The notes beneath the pieces are model-generated. The model did no database searches and was not told the DNA's origin. It was given only the letters and a program-made list of their open reading frames with translations. A DNA stretch of 64,000 nucleotides from Methylomusa anaerophila (GTDB lineage Bacteria > Bacillota > Negativicutes > Sporomusales > Sporomusaceae): assembly GCF_003966895.1 (NCBI RefSeq), contig NZ_AP018449.1, forward strand, positions 627,424 to 691,423. The letters run 5' to 3'. The translations under genes and the position numbers were made by a program. Numbering within the stretch: the first letter of the stretch is position 1; every line of letters begins with the position of its first letter. Below are positions 34,660 to 43,240 of the stretch, in pieces.

Positions 34660-35481
34660 TTATATAGATTCTGATACCGTGATAAATTCCGCAACCCAGC
34701 GGCACAACGTCTGGGAAGCATTTTTCGCAGTTTCCAATACTTTTTCATGGGAGTGTTTTTCTTGGTGTAAGCCGGTAGCCATGTTTGTTATACAGGAAAT
34801 CCCCAGCACTTTCATTCCCAGATAATTGGCGACAATTGTCTCCGGCACGGTGGACATGCCAACGGCATCGGCGCCTATTTTGCCCATGTATCTGATTTCA
34901 GCCGCCGTTTCATAATACGGACCGGTTACGCCAACGTAAACCCCCTCCTGGTAAGCAACGCCAATCTTGTTTGCTACCTCTTTCGCGGCTGCTATCAGCT
35001 TCAGGTTATACGGTTCGGACATATCGGGAAAACGGGGGCCAAACCGTTCATCATTGGCGCCGATGAGCGGATTGGTTCCGAAAAGATTGATAAAATCCTT
35101 TATCAGCATAAGATCGCCCGGCTTGAATGACGGGTTGATCCCGCCGGCGGCGTTGGTTACAACCAGTTTCTCCACCCCAAGCTGGCGCAGGACAAAAACC
35201 GGATAAACCACATCCGCCATCGGATACCCTTCATAAAAATGAAACCGGCCTTGCATCATAACCACATTCACCCCGGCTATCTTGCCGAACACCAGCTGAC
35301 CCTCATGACCGACAACGGTGGACTTCGGGAAATTGGGGATGTTCTTATAGTCTATATAATGTTTGTCTGTTGCCGCATCCACCAATTCGCCAAGACCTGA
35401 GCCAAGAATGACAGCTATTTTAGGTGCCGCTGCTTCCCTGGATCGGATATACTGAGCTGCATCTATAACCTTTTCGTACAA
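34660..35481 (-). CDS. punA: Purine nucleoside phosphorylase
   Basis: 273 aa. Class II trimeric PNP: VILGSGLGELV at residues 25-35, VVGHEGQLVFG, VTNAAGGINPSF and AVGMSTVPETIVANYLG are intact. It splits guanosine or inosine with phosphate to free the purine base. The gene is bracketed by two direct copies of a 100-bp hairpin repeat. A good ribosome-binding site (GGGAGG) precedes the start. Confidence 0.94.
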   Translation of the reverse strand: MYEKVIDAAQYIRSREAAAPKIAVILGSGLGELVDAATDKHYIDYKNIPNFPKSTVVGHEGQLVFGKIAGVNVVMMQGRFHFYEGYPMADVVYPVFVLRQLGVEKLVVTNAAGGINPSFKPGDLMLIKDFINLFGTNPLIGANDERFGPRFPDMSEPYNLKLIAAAKEVANKIGVAYQEGVYVGVTGPYYETAAEIRYMGKIGADAVGMSTVPETIVANYLGMKVLGISCITNMATGLHQEKHSHEKVLETAKNASQTLCRWVAEFITVSESI

Positions 35482-35516
35482 GAAATGCTCCCTCCCATGT
35501 AATAATCTATATATGC

Positions 35517-35617
35517 CGCATTAAGGAATTGACATCTGGGTATTAGGATAAGCTCAGGTTAAGCAACAGCGTCGAGGCGTTCCCTAATACCCGGATATAA
35601 TTTCAATTCTTTAATCG
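35517..35617. repeat. Hairpin repeat, GCATTAA arms, copy upstream of punA
   Basis: 101 bp with the same layout and orientation as 34559-34657, about 85% identical by eye. The core is GCTCAGGTTAAGCAACAGCG then TCGAGGCGTT. Confidence 0.8.
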
Positions 35618-35737
35618 TTCCATATAGCACGGATAAAATAATTCTACCAAACGCTTGCTTTTTCCTATATAATAGAAAAATAAATATATATAAGTGGATT
35701 CTTTAATGCATTCCATATAGGGAGATGATTTTGCGCC

Positions 35738-36055
35738 GTGAATGACAACGCCATAATTGATTTCTATGGATCTTTAGGGTTTGAGGAAGCGGAAATTGAA
35801 GACGAATTAACAGCTCTCGCCATGGATTTTGACGCGGAAGGAAGTTACGCCCTAATCACCGATGAAGAAGGATTAACACCGGTCAGCCTGAAAAGTGCTG
35901 TCGTATTCGCATATTATACGCCGGCAGGCTCCTTTCAATGGAGTGTAACTTTCAAAAACTCCCAAATATTCAAGGACGTTTGGTCAAAAGCAACATCCCC
36001 CGGCGAAAAGTTAACCGTCATACAAAAATATCGGGAAACCGATGAAAAGGATTAA
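35738..36055 (+). CDS. Hypothetical acidic protein
   Basis: 105 aa, acidic, with a helical N-terminus (FEEAEIEDELTALAMDFD) and a strand-rich middle (SAVVFAYYTPAGSFQWSVTF). No family recognised. GTG start after GGGAGATG. Own terminator downstream. Confidence 0.55.
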   Translation: MNDNAIIDFYGSLGFEEAEIEDELTALAMDFDAEGSYALITDEEGLTPVSLKSAVVFAYYTPAGSFQWSVTFKNSQIFKDVWSKATSPGEKLTVIQKYRETDEKD

Positions 36056-36062
36056 TCCCGTC

Positions 36063-36094
36063 AGCCCATTCCCGGCATTGCCTGAGAATGGGCT
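36063..36094 (+). terminator. Terminator of the gene at 35738
   Basis: AGCCCATTC...GAATGGGCT followed by TTTTTATTTCTC. Confidence 0.85.
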
Positions 36095-36181
36095 TTTTTA
36101 TTTCTCATCCTGACACAATCAAAAGCAAGTTGAATATTATGTGAATAGAAAGATTATTTTTTTCGCGAAGGAGAGTTGTCC

Positions 36182-36448
36182 ATGCCTAGAAAAACCTACT
36201 ATGATAGAGATTGGGAAGACCCGGAGATTGAGGATTGGGAATATGATTATGAAGATAGGGAATATAATTCCCGCCAAAGATGCGCGCCGCTTTTAGCCAT
36301 AGTAGCGGTTACCGCAGCCTACCCGCTGATCCTCTGCGCCCCCCGCCGCTATTGCTCCCCGCGCAACCCATACAAAGGAATGTGTTACCCGTATTACTCC
36401 TGTTCCCCCACCTTCGGCTGCATTCCCATATGGTATTACCGCCGGTAG
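36182..36448 (+). CDS. Small Cys/Tyr-rich protein, possibly spore-coat
   Basis: 88 aa. A very acidic, Tyr/Trp-rich start (YYDRDWEDPEIEDWEYDYED) is followed by a membrane-like stretch and a Cys- and Tyr-rich tail (RYCSPRNPYKGMCYPYYSC). The composition resembles small spore-coat proteins and the 63-aa protein at 56863, but homology is not shown. GGAG eight bases before the ATG. Confidence 0.6.
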   Translation: MPRKTYYDRDWEDPEIEDWEYDYEDREYNSRQRCAPLLAIVAVTAAYPLILCAPRRYCSPRNPYKGMCYPYYSCSPTFGCIPIWYYRR

Positions 36449-36479
36449 ATTTCCTGAATATCCTTTCTACTATTTTCTT

Positions 36480-38402
36480 CTATTTTCCAATATCTTCCGC
36501 CAGCTCATTCAAATATGTCCAACGCTCCAGCAATTCATCCAGTTTACATTCAAGTTGCCGTTGCTCATCTGTCAGTTCCTGCAACAATACAAAATCATTG
36601 CCGGCAGCATTGATTTTAGCCGCTACCGCCTGCAATTCCTGCTCCACACCGGTAATGACATCTTCTATCTGCTCAAACTCCTTTTGTTCCTTGAAGGTAA
36701 ATTTGCGCGGACGTTCTTTTGCTCTATACGCATCGGCCGGTTTATTATTCTCCGGCTTTTCCGGTTTGCTGCCGGCGGCAGCAGGGGTGGATTTAATGTG
36801 TTCCTGATAATCAGAATAGCCGCCGGCGTATTGTTTTATCAGGCCGTTGCCCTCAAAGGCAAAGATTTTTTCTACCAGCCGATCGAGGAAATACCGGTCA
36901 TGGGAGACGATGATGACTGCTCCGGGAAAACCATCCAGGTAGTCTTCCAGGATAGTAAGTGTTTGGACATCAAGGTCGTTGGTTGGTTCGTCCAGGAGCA
37001 AAACATTGGGTGCGCTCATGAGTATCCGCAGCAAAAAAAGCCTTCGCTTTTCCCCGCCGGACAGGTTGCCAACAGGCATCCACTGGAGGTTTGGCGGAAA
37101 CAGAAACCTCTCCAGCATTTGCGAGGCTGAGATGACGCCGCCGTCAGCGGTAGGCAACAGGCTGGCTTCTTCCTTGATGTATTCAATCACCCGTAAGCTT
37201 TCATTCATCTCAGTGTTTTCCTGGGAAAAATATCCGACTTTGACTGTTTGGCCAACATCAACACTGCCGTTATCGGGAGTCAATCGCCCGGCAATAAGAT
37301 TGAGCAGGGTGGACTTGCCGCTGCCGTTGGGGCCGATGATACCCACCCGGTCATCTTTCAGCACAATATAGTTAAAATCACGAATGAAGGTTGCGTGCTC
37401 AACCCCCTGCCCAAAGCCATGAGTTATATTACTGAGTTCGATAACCTTTCGCCCCAACCGACTGGCGCCTGCCGTTATTTCCAGCTTATCGGCGCCAAGA
37501 TTTACCGTCTTGGCGCTGAGTTGCTCAAATCGTTCGATCCTGGCCTTTTGCTTGGTTGAACGTGCTTGTGCCCCGCGTCTGATCCAGGCCAGTTCCTGGC
37601 GCAGGAGATTTTGCCTTTTCCGCTCACCGGCTTCGGCCTGTTCTTCCCGTTCCGCCTTGATTTCGAGAAATTTGCTGTAATTGCCGCTGTAACTATACAG
37701 TTTGCCTTTATCCAGTTCAATAACCCGGTTGGTTACTCTGTCCAGGAAATACCGGTCATGGGTAACCATGAGCAAAGCGCCTTTTCGTTTGGAAAGATGT
37801 TCTTCCAACCAGGCTACGGTAGCGTTGTCAATATGATTCGTCGGTTCATCAAGAATCAAAAAATCAACCGGATTAATCAGGGTCCCCGCTAAAGCAATCC
37901 GTTTTTTCTGGCCGCCGGAAAGAGTGCCCACCATTGCTGAAAAATCATAAATACCCAGTTTGGTGAGAATGGTTTTGGCGTCGCTTTCCAGTTGCCACGC
38001 ATCCAGCGCATCCATCTGCTGATTAAGGTTAATCAATTGTTTCTGCACAGCGGCGTCACTGTCAGCGGGATGCTTTTGCAAATGCTCCAAAGTGGCTTCA
38101 TACTCCCGGAGCACCTGCATGACAGATGAATTGCCGCGGAAAATTTGTTCCAGCACGGTAGCCTTGGCCGCAAACTCCGGGTTCTGCGGCAGGTACTCCA
38201 CGCGCACGGTGCTGCCCTTGATAATGGTGCCGGCATCTGCCGGCTCAACTCCCGCGATAACTTTCAAAAACGTAGATTTGCCCGTGCCATTGACACCAAT
38301 GAGACCAATCTTATCCCCCTCATCTATGCCAAATGTCACTTTATCAAATAAAACTCTGTCGCCATAGCTCTTGGCCAGATTTTCGACTGACATCAGATTC
38401 AT
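36480..38402 (-). CDS. ABC-F ATPase (Uup-like)
   Basis: 640 aa. Two ABC cassettes without membrane domains: Walker A GVNGTGKSTFLKV and GPNGSGKSTLLNL, signature LSGGQKKRIALA and LSGGEKRRLFLL, Walker B LLILDEPTNHIDN-like (VDFLILDEPTNH) and VLLLDEPTNDLD. The two are joined by the ABC-F linker. A C-terminal coiled coil (EDVITGVEQELQAVAAKI onward) fits the Uup subgroup, which acts on ribosomes or branched DNA. ATG at 38402 follows AAGGGAC. Confidence 0.92.
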   Translation of the reverse strand: MNLMSVENLAKSYGDRVLFDKVTFGIDEGDKIGLIGVNGTGKSTFLKVIAGVEPADAGTIIKGSTVRVEYLPQNPEFAAKATVLEQIFRGNSSVMQVLREYEATLEHLQKHPADSDAAVQKQLINLNQQMDALDAWQLESDAKTILTKLGIYDFSAMVGTLSGGQKKRIALAGTLINPVDFLILDEPTNHIDNATVAWLEEHLSKRKGALLMVTHDRYFLDRVTNRVIELDKGKLYSYSGNYSKFLEIKAEREEQAEAGERKRQNLLRQELAWIRRGAQARSTKQKARIERFEQLSAKTVNLGADKLEITAGASRLGRKVIELSNITHGFGQGVEHATFIRDFNYIVLKDDRVGIIGPNGSGKSTLLNLIAGRLTPDNGSVDVGQTVKVGYFSQENTEMNESLRVIEYIKEEASLLPTADGGVISASQMLERFLFPPNLQWMPVGNLSGGEKRRLFLLRILMSAPNVLLLDEPTNDLDVQTLTILEDYLDGFPGAVIIVSHDRYFLDRLVEKIFAFEGNGLIKQYAGGYSDYQEHIKSTPAAAGSKPEKPENNKPADAYRAKERPRKFTFKEQKEFEQIEDVITGVEQELQAVAAKINAAGNDFVLLQELTDEQRQLECKLDELLERWTYLNELAEDIGK

Positions 38403-38461
38403 ATTTACAGTCCCTTTTCGCAATATTAACTTTCTATATTGTAACATACATTGTAACATAA

Positions 38462-38492
38462 AGGTCTATGCAACTCTAGATTGCATAGACCT
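38462..38492 (-). terminator. paaK terminator hairpin, copy next to the T-tract
   Basis: AGGTCTATGCA / TGCATAGACCT with a 9-nt loop. On the minus strand it runs into TTTATGTT. It is one of two copies flanking the repeat at 38493-38635. Confidence 0.7.
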
Positions 38493-38635
38493 CAGCTTGT
38501 CGACAAAACCCCAGGCTGTTCAAAAACGAGCATAGCTAGGCGCACCGGAAGAGCCCGCCGCGCCGCGTACTTCGGGGGTACGCAAGCAAGGGCTCTGAGG
38601 AGCAACGACGCTAGGCGAAGTTTTTCAACAGCCTG
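38493..38635. repeat. Foldback mobile-element-like repeat, copy 2
   Basis: 143 bp, nearly identical to 19796-19937: the same 20-nt tail CAGCTTGTCGACAAAACCCC, ends AGGCTGTTCAAAAA / TTTTTCAACAGCCT, and the same inner arms with only a few differences. It is flanked by two copies of a 30-31 bp terminator hairpin unrelated to the one at copy 1. Confidence 0.88.
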
Positions 38636-38665
38636 AGGTCTATGCAACTCTGATTGCATAGACCT
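38636..38665 (-). terminator. paaK terminator hairpin, second copy
   Basis: Same stem AGGTCTATGCA / TGCATAGACCT as 38462-38492, with one base fewer in the loop. On the minus strand it is followed by CAGGCTG, not by T residues. Confidence 0.7.
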
Positions 38666-38693
38666 TTGGTATCTTAGATAACCGTGAATCATA

Positions 38694-39998
38694 CTACTCC
38701 GGCTTGTTTCTAAGATCAATGATTCGATTGGCTTTGCCTTCTGATCTGGCGATAGTTTTCGGCTGAACCAGACGCAGGTTGGCGTCAATGGATAACACTA
38801 CTTTTAGTTTATGCCGGATTACATTCTGTAAGCTTTCCAACTTGCGGAAGTCCTCCAGCAAAGAGTCGTCCGCCAGTTCCACCATTATCTCCAGTTCATC
38901 CAGATAGCCTTTTTTCCGAACAATAAGGTTATAATGCGGACCTATTTCCTCAATACTCACCAAAACACTTTCAATTTGCGACGGAAATACGTTTACCCCG
39001 CGGATCTTCAGCATGTCGTCAGTACGTCCCTGTACTTTGGTCATCCGGACTGAGGTCCGGCCGCATTGACAGGGATCAGGGTTCAAGCTGGTTATGTCCC
39101 GGGTACGGTAACGCAGTAAAGGAAGGCCTTCTTTCGTAATTGTCGTTATGACTAATTCACCAACCTCCCCGTAAGACAAAGCATCGCCGGTAACCGGATC
39201 AATGATCTCCGGATAAAAGTGATCGGCATTAATATGCATCCCCTGCTTGTACTGGCATTCGCCTGACACACCCGGTCCAATCAGTTCGCTCATGCCATAG
39301 TTTTCGGTAGCGCTAATGCCCCATACCCGCTCAATTACCTGGCGCATTTCTTCCGAACAGCCTTCTGCTCCGAATAAACCCAAACGCAGCTGCAGCGACC
39401 GGGTATCAATATTCATTTTCTGCGCGGTTTCCGCCAGATAAAGGGCATACGACGGGGTACTGATAAGAACTGTCGTACCAAAGTCCTGCATCAGCATAAT
39501 TTGCCGTTCGGTATTGCCAGTGGAAGCCGGTACTATGGTAGCCCCCAGTCTTTCCAAGCCATAGTGCAAACCAAAGGCGCCGGTAAACAGCCCATACCCA
39601 AAAGCAATCTGGGCTACGTCCTCTTCCCGCGCTCCGGCAGCGACAACAAGACGCGTCACCATATCCGACCATAAATCAAGATCAGTTTTGGTATAGCCCA
39701 CTACCGTAGGCTTACCCGTCGTGCCGGAAGAGGCATGCAGGCGGACAATCTTTTTCAGGGGAGAACTAAATAAGCCATAAGGATAATTATTGCGAATGTC
39801 GTCTTTGGTGGTAAAAGGCAGCAAACGGATGTCCGCCAAAGATTGAATATGCTGTGGTTTTACTCCCCTTTTATCCAGAGCCTCACGGTAAAACGGGACA
39901 TTTTCATACACCCTGTCAACGGTCTTGCGCAACCGTTCCAACTGCACTTGCGCCAATTGATTGTGCGGCATGCATTCAGCTTGTTTATCCCAAATCAT
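38694..39998 (-). CDS. paaK: Phenylacetate-CoA ligase (PaaK family)
   Basis: 434 aa, the size of PaaK. The AMP-binding motif HASSGTTGKPTVVGYTK, NYGMSELIGPGVSGEC near residue 240 and the C-terminal RTDDMLKIRGVNVFPSQIES are typical. It activates phenylacetate or 4-hydroxyphenylacetate to the CoA thioester with ATP. The transcript starts with a T-box whose specifier reads TAC (Tyr), so it should be induced when tRNA-Tyr is uncharged. This suggests a biosynthetic salvage role (aryl acid to aryl-CoA, then reductive carboxylation to the 2-oxoacid), not degradation. Confidence 0.93.
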   Translation of the reverse strand: MIWDKQAECMPHNQLAQVQLERLRKTVDRVYENVPFYREALDKRGVKPQHIQSLADIRLLPFTTKDDIRNNYPYGLFSSPLKKIVRLHASSGTTGKPTVVGYTKTDLDLWSDMVTRLVVAAGAREEDVAQIAFGYGLFTGAFGLHYGLERLGATIVPASTGNTERQIMLMQDFGTTVLISTPSYALYLAETAQKMNIDTRSLQLRLGLFGAEGCSEEMRQVIERVWGISATENYGMSELIGPGVSGECQYKQGMHINADHFYPEIIDPVTGDALSYGEVGELVITTITKEGLPLLRYRTRDITSLNPDPCQCGRTSVRMTKVQGRTDDMLKIRGVNVFPSQIESVLVSIEEIGPHYNLIVRKKGYLDELEIMVELADDSLLEDFRKLESLQNVIRHKLKVVLSIDANLRLVQPKTIARSEGKANRIIDLRNKPE

Positions 39999-40076
39999 AT
40001 TATCAAATCCTTCTTCATAACTAATATTTTATACCGAAAAGCAGTTCTTCTTTCTCCGGCCAAAAAGCATAGCCAA

Positions 40077-40241
40077 CTAGTGGCCTGTAAACTCTAAAGC
40101 TATAGGATGAATTGCGAGAGGTTTTTCGTCCTGCGCGGCGGAGGAGGCGCGCATATCGGGAATATGTAAGCCGACGACAACAAAGCAGGACGGAAAAGAT
40201 CTCGCAAGAACACTATAGAATTAGGGTTTACAGACCACTAG
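40077..40241. repeat. Long-armed inverted repeat (CTAGTGG ends)
   Basis: 165 bp. Left CTAGTGGCCTGTAAACTCTA and right ends are imperfect complements over about 55 nt, including CTATAG, TTGCGAGA and CGTCCTGC. The centre GCGCATATCGGGAATATGTAAGC is a minor palindrome. It lies between the Tyr T-box and paaK and would be transcribed in the leader. Confidence 0.75.
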
Positions 40242-40350
40242 TGCTGTGGAACCGAAACACAGTAAATAAGCTAGTGCAATCCATGGATCGTTCAGCCCTA
40301 ACACCTGTTTCACCTCCCAATTCTTAATTTACAAAATTTGTAAAATATAT

Positions 40351-40780
40351 AAACTCCCGCCCCTTAATTAAGGGACGGGAGTTTCATTTCCCGCGATACC
40401 ACCCTTTTAGAGCCGCGTAATCACTACAATCACGGCGAACTCCTCTCAGCAGAGTACGAGTCAGACGATGCTAACTGATACCCCTTCCTGATAACGGCGG
40501 AAGGGCCGGCTACACCTACCAATCCCGGCACATAGAATGTTACAAAACGCCCATCTGCGTTGTTGCTCCTGCGGTTGCTTGCTTGCGTACAACCCCAGTA
40601 CGCGGCGCGGCGCAATCCTTGTCGCGCCTAGCATCTGAACATTTTGTAACATTCTCTAAAATACCGTGGATCTTCAACTAGCAACTCCAAGGAGTACTTC
40701 ACCATTCAACCCAGACCGGCTTCCACCTGTACCGGCTCTCTGTGCTGACATTGTATGGTTACTTTTCCTTTTCATAGTCT
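40351..40780 (-). promoter_or_regulatory. T-box leader (tRNA-Tyr) of paaK, interrupted by a repeat
   Basis: Stem I has AGAGAGCCGG and GGTGAAG-TAC-TCCTTGGAG, giving specifier TAC (Tyr) at 40696-40694; the same register gives TTC and ATC in the other two leaders here. Stem II carries CCGTTATC. The T-box GGGTGGTATCGCGGG is at 40390-40404, and the terminator stem AACTCCCGTCCC / GGGGCGGGAGTT is at 40351-40384. A 122-bp foldback repeat (40534-40655) sits between Stem I and Stem II. Without it the leader would be about 305 nt, a normal size. Confidence 0.85.
40534..40655. repeat. Foldback repeat inside the Tyr T-box leader
   Basis: 122 bp. Arms AGAATGTTACAAAA / TTTTGTAACATTCT, then CCATCTGCGTTGTTGCTCCT and CTAGCATCTG as inner arms, centre GCGTAC-AACCCCA-GTACGC. 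Same family as 13122, 19796 and 38493. It is transcribed on the minus strand and can form its own hairpin. Confidence 0.85.
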
Positions 40781-40954
40781 GTAATAATCACTCTATATGC
40801 TGTATACTAAGCAAATTAAATCATCTTATTTATTATTACTTTACTATTATTACATTAACGCAACTTCAAGTTTAGAATAACAATCCATTTATACTTTGTC
40901 AATAAGATTGCAACTAATTTACATTTTTTTAACCCGTTACCAGCGCTTGGGATT

Positions 40955-41452
40955 TCACATTTCTTTCGCTGGTACCGGCCCCCGGGAGAGGGCGATTATA
41001 CCGGTGCGGACGATCTCAATAATCCCGAAATCGGCCAGCACTTCACACAAAGCGTCGATCTTGGTTTCCTCGCCGGTAAGTTCTATCACCATGGTTTCCC
41101 GGTTTACGTCTACAATCTTCGCCCGGAAAATCTCGACAATATCCACCAGATCAGACCGGGTTACCTTGCTGGCTTTCACTTTGATAAGGGCCAGCTCCCG
41201 TTGAATGGAATCCACATGGGTAAGATTGACAATCTTAATAACATCAATCAGTTTTGACAATTGGTTGACCACTTGCTCCAATTCGAATTCATCATCAACC
41301 TCGACATCAATGGTAATGCGGGTGGTGTCGGCATCCTCACTGGGACCGGCGGCAATGCTCTCAATATTAAAGGCCCGGCGGCTGATTAAGCCTGAGATAT
41401 GGGTCAATACGCCTGGTCTGTTTTCCACTAAAACAGCCAATGTGTATTTCAT
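40955..41452 (-). CDS. ilvN: Acetolactate synthase small (regulatory) subunit
   Basis: 165 aa. The N-terminal ACT domain starts YTLAVLVENRPGVLTHISGL and includes RRAFNIESI; the C-terminal half is the IlvN/IlvH activation domain. It activates the catalytic subunit and confers valine feedback. Its ATG overlaps the ilvB stop codon (ATGA), so the two are coupled. Confidence 0.95.
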   Translation of the reverse strand: MKYTLAVLVENRPGVLTHISGLISRRAFNIESIAAGPSEDADTTRITIDVEVDDEFELEQVVNQLSKLIDVIKIVNLTHVDSIQRELALIKVKASKVTRSDLVDIVEIFRAKIVDVNRETMVIELTGEETKIDALCEVLADFGIIEIVRTGIIALSRGPVPAKEM

Positions 41453-43149
41453 CCGGTCATACCTCCCAATATCATCTGGTCCAAACGGCCGCCCGGCGGG
41501 ACCATTGGCAGTACATCCTCCGTTTGGGGCACCAGCACATCAACAAGCACCGGCCCCTCCGTCCACAGGGCTTTTTCCAGAATCTCAGTCAATTCTGCCG
41601 GCTTTGTGACCCGGAAACCGGTGACGCCCATGGCTTCCGCCAATTTTACAAAATCCGTCCGTCCTTTGGTGCTGGAATGGGAGTACCGCTCCCCATAAAA
41701 CATCCGCTGCCATTGGTTGACCATCCCCAGAACCTGGTTGTTCAATACAATGATTTTGACCGGCAATCTATTATCAGCCGCAGTCGCCATTTCCTGACAA
41801 TTCATCATGATACTGCCGTCCCCGGTAAACAAAACGACGGTTTTGTCAGGCAGACCCAATTGTGCGCCAATGGCTGCCGGCAGACCATAACCCATTGTTC
41901 CCAACCCCCCGGACGTCAACAGGGAACGCTCTTTTTTAAATGTATAATATTGGGCAGTCCACATTTGATGTTGGCCAACATCGGTTACGATAACCGCATC
42001 ACCTTGGGTAAGCCGGCTCATCTTCTCAATGACTTCCTGCGGCATGACTTTTTCCGTAGACAGGTTATACGTAAGCGGTTTTTCCTGTTTCCATTTTTGA
42101 ACTTGGGCCAGCCATGGTTCAATTTCAGTCCGCCATTGGGTTTGAGTATAAGCAGAGGCTTTTTCGCAAAGAAGCGGCAAAGACCATCTGAGATCGCCAA
42201 TCACTTTCAGGTCGGCGCGGACATTTTTATTGACCTCAGCCCGGTCAATATCAAAATGAACCACCTTGGCTTTCGGGGCAAAGTCGCGCACCAGCCCGGT
42301 AACGCGGTCATCGAAACGAACTCCTATTCCCAGTAAAAGATCGCATTCAGCGGTGGCCATATTAGCGGCATAAGAACCGTGCATGCCAACCATGCCTAGA
42401 TGCTGGGGGGTATCGCAAGGAATACAGCCCAAACCCATTAAGCTGGTAATAACGGGTAGGCCTGTAATATCTGCGAACTTGCGCACCGCCTGGGAAGTAC
42501 CGGAAAGAATCACCCCGCCGCCGACAAAAACAACCGGTTTTTGGGCCTGTTTCAGCGCCGCTAAAGTTTTGTCAATACTAGCCGGATCGCCGGCAAACAA
42601 CGGCGAATATCCTCTAAGTTGAACTGTTGCCGGATATTCGTAATCTAATTCCGTGTTAAACACATCTCTGGATATATCAACAACAACCGGCCCCGGCCGC
42701 CCGGTACGGGCAATGTAGAATGCCTCCCGCAGTACGCGCGGGAGTTCCTGTACTTTCTTGACCAAATAGTTATGCTTGGTGATGGGTGTGGTAATACCGC
42801 AAATATCCGCCTCCTGAAAAGAATCCTTGCCTATTAGCGGTAATCCTACCTGTCCGGTAATTGCCACTAAAGGAATGGAATCCATGTAAGCAGTTGCTAT
42901 GCCGGTAACCAGGTTGGTCCCGCCAGGGCCGGAGGTGGCAAAACATACTCCGGTTTTGCCGGTCGCCCGGGCGTAACCATCAGCGGCATGTACCGCGCCT
43001 TGCTCATGCCGGGTCAAAATATGAGGGAAACTGGCTTTATAAATCGCGTCATAAAGCGTTAAAACCGACCCTCCCGGATAGCCGAATACAACTTCAACCC
43101 CTTCATGCTTCAAACTTTCGACGATTGCTTCAGCTCCCAATATAATCAA
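41449..43149 (-). CDS. ilvB: Acetolactate synthase large (catalytic) subunit
   Basis: 566 aa. EVVFGYPGGSVLTLYDA (catalytic Glu region), FATSGPGGTNLVTGIATAY, the FAD-binding middle domain and the thiamine diphosphate motif TGDGSIMMNCQEMATA are intact. It condenses two pyruvates, or pyruvate and 2-oxobutyrate, in the first common step to Val, Leu and Ile. The start is a TTG after AAGGAGG. Preceded by an Ile-specific T-box. Confidence 0.95.
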   Translation of the reverse strand: MIILGAEAIVESLKHEGVEVVFGYPGGSVLTLYDAIYKASFPHILTRHEQGAVHAADGYARATGKTGVCFATSGPGGTNLVTGIATAYMDSIPLVAITGQVGLPLIGKDSFQEADICGITTPITKHNYLVKKVQELPRVLREAFYIARTGRPGPVVVDISRDVFNTELDYEYPATVQLRGYSPLFAGDPASIDKTLAALKQAQKPVVFVGGGVILSGTSQAVRKFADITGLPVITSLMGLGCIPCDTPQHLGMVGMHGSYAANMATAECDLLLGIGVRFDDRVTGLVRDFAPKAKVVHFDIDRAEVNKNVRADLKVIGDLRWSLPLLCEKASAYTQTQWRTEIEPWLAQVQKWKQEKPLTYNLSTEKVMPQEVIEKMSRLTQGDAVIVTDVGQHQMWTAQYYTFKKERSLLTSGGLGTMGYGLPAAIGAQLGLPDKTVVLFTGDGSIMMNCQEMATAADNRLPVKIIVLNNQVLGMVNQWQRMFYGERYSHSSTKGRTDFVKLAEAMGVTGFRVTKPAELTEILEKALWTEGPVLVDVLVPQTEDVLPMVPPGGRLDQMILGGMTG

Positions 43150-43240
43150 AGCAGGTCACCCTCCTTTTGTTACTACAAAGTGTTTATTAATGCCAAGCTT
43201 ATCATCAGCAGATAATAATTGGCAAAAAAGGTCAGCCCCA

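Noticed and set aside
40500..40620. A second T-box Stem I after the inserted repeat (GCCGGGATTGGTAGGTGTAGCC)
   Set aside because: The part holding CCGTTATC matches the Stem II region of the Phe and Ile leaders in this window; no second specifier loop or second T-box follows.
41440..42336. Long plus-strand open frame (298 codons) opposite ilvB
   Set aside because: Mirror of the ilvB coding sequence; no ribosome-binding site and low-complexity residue pattern.
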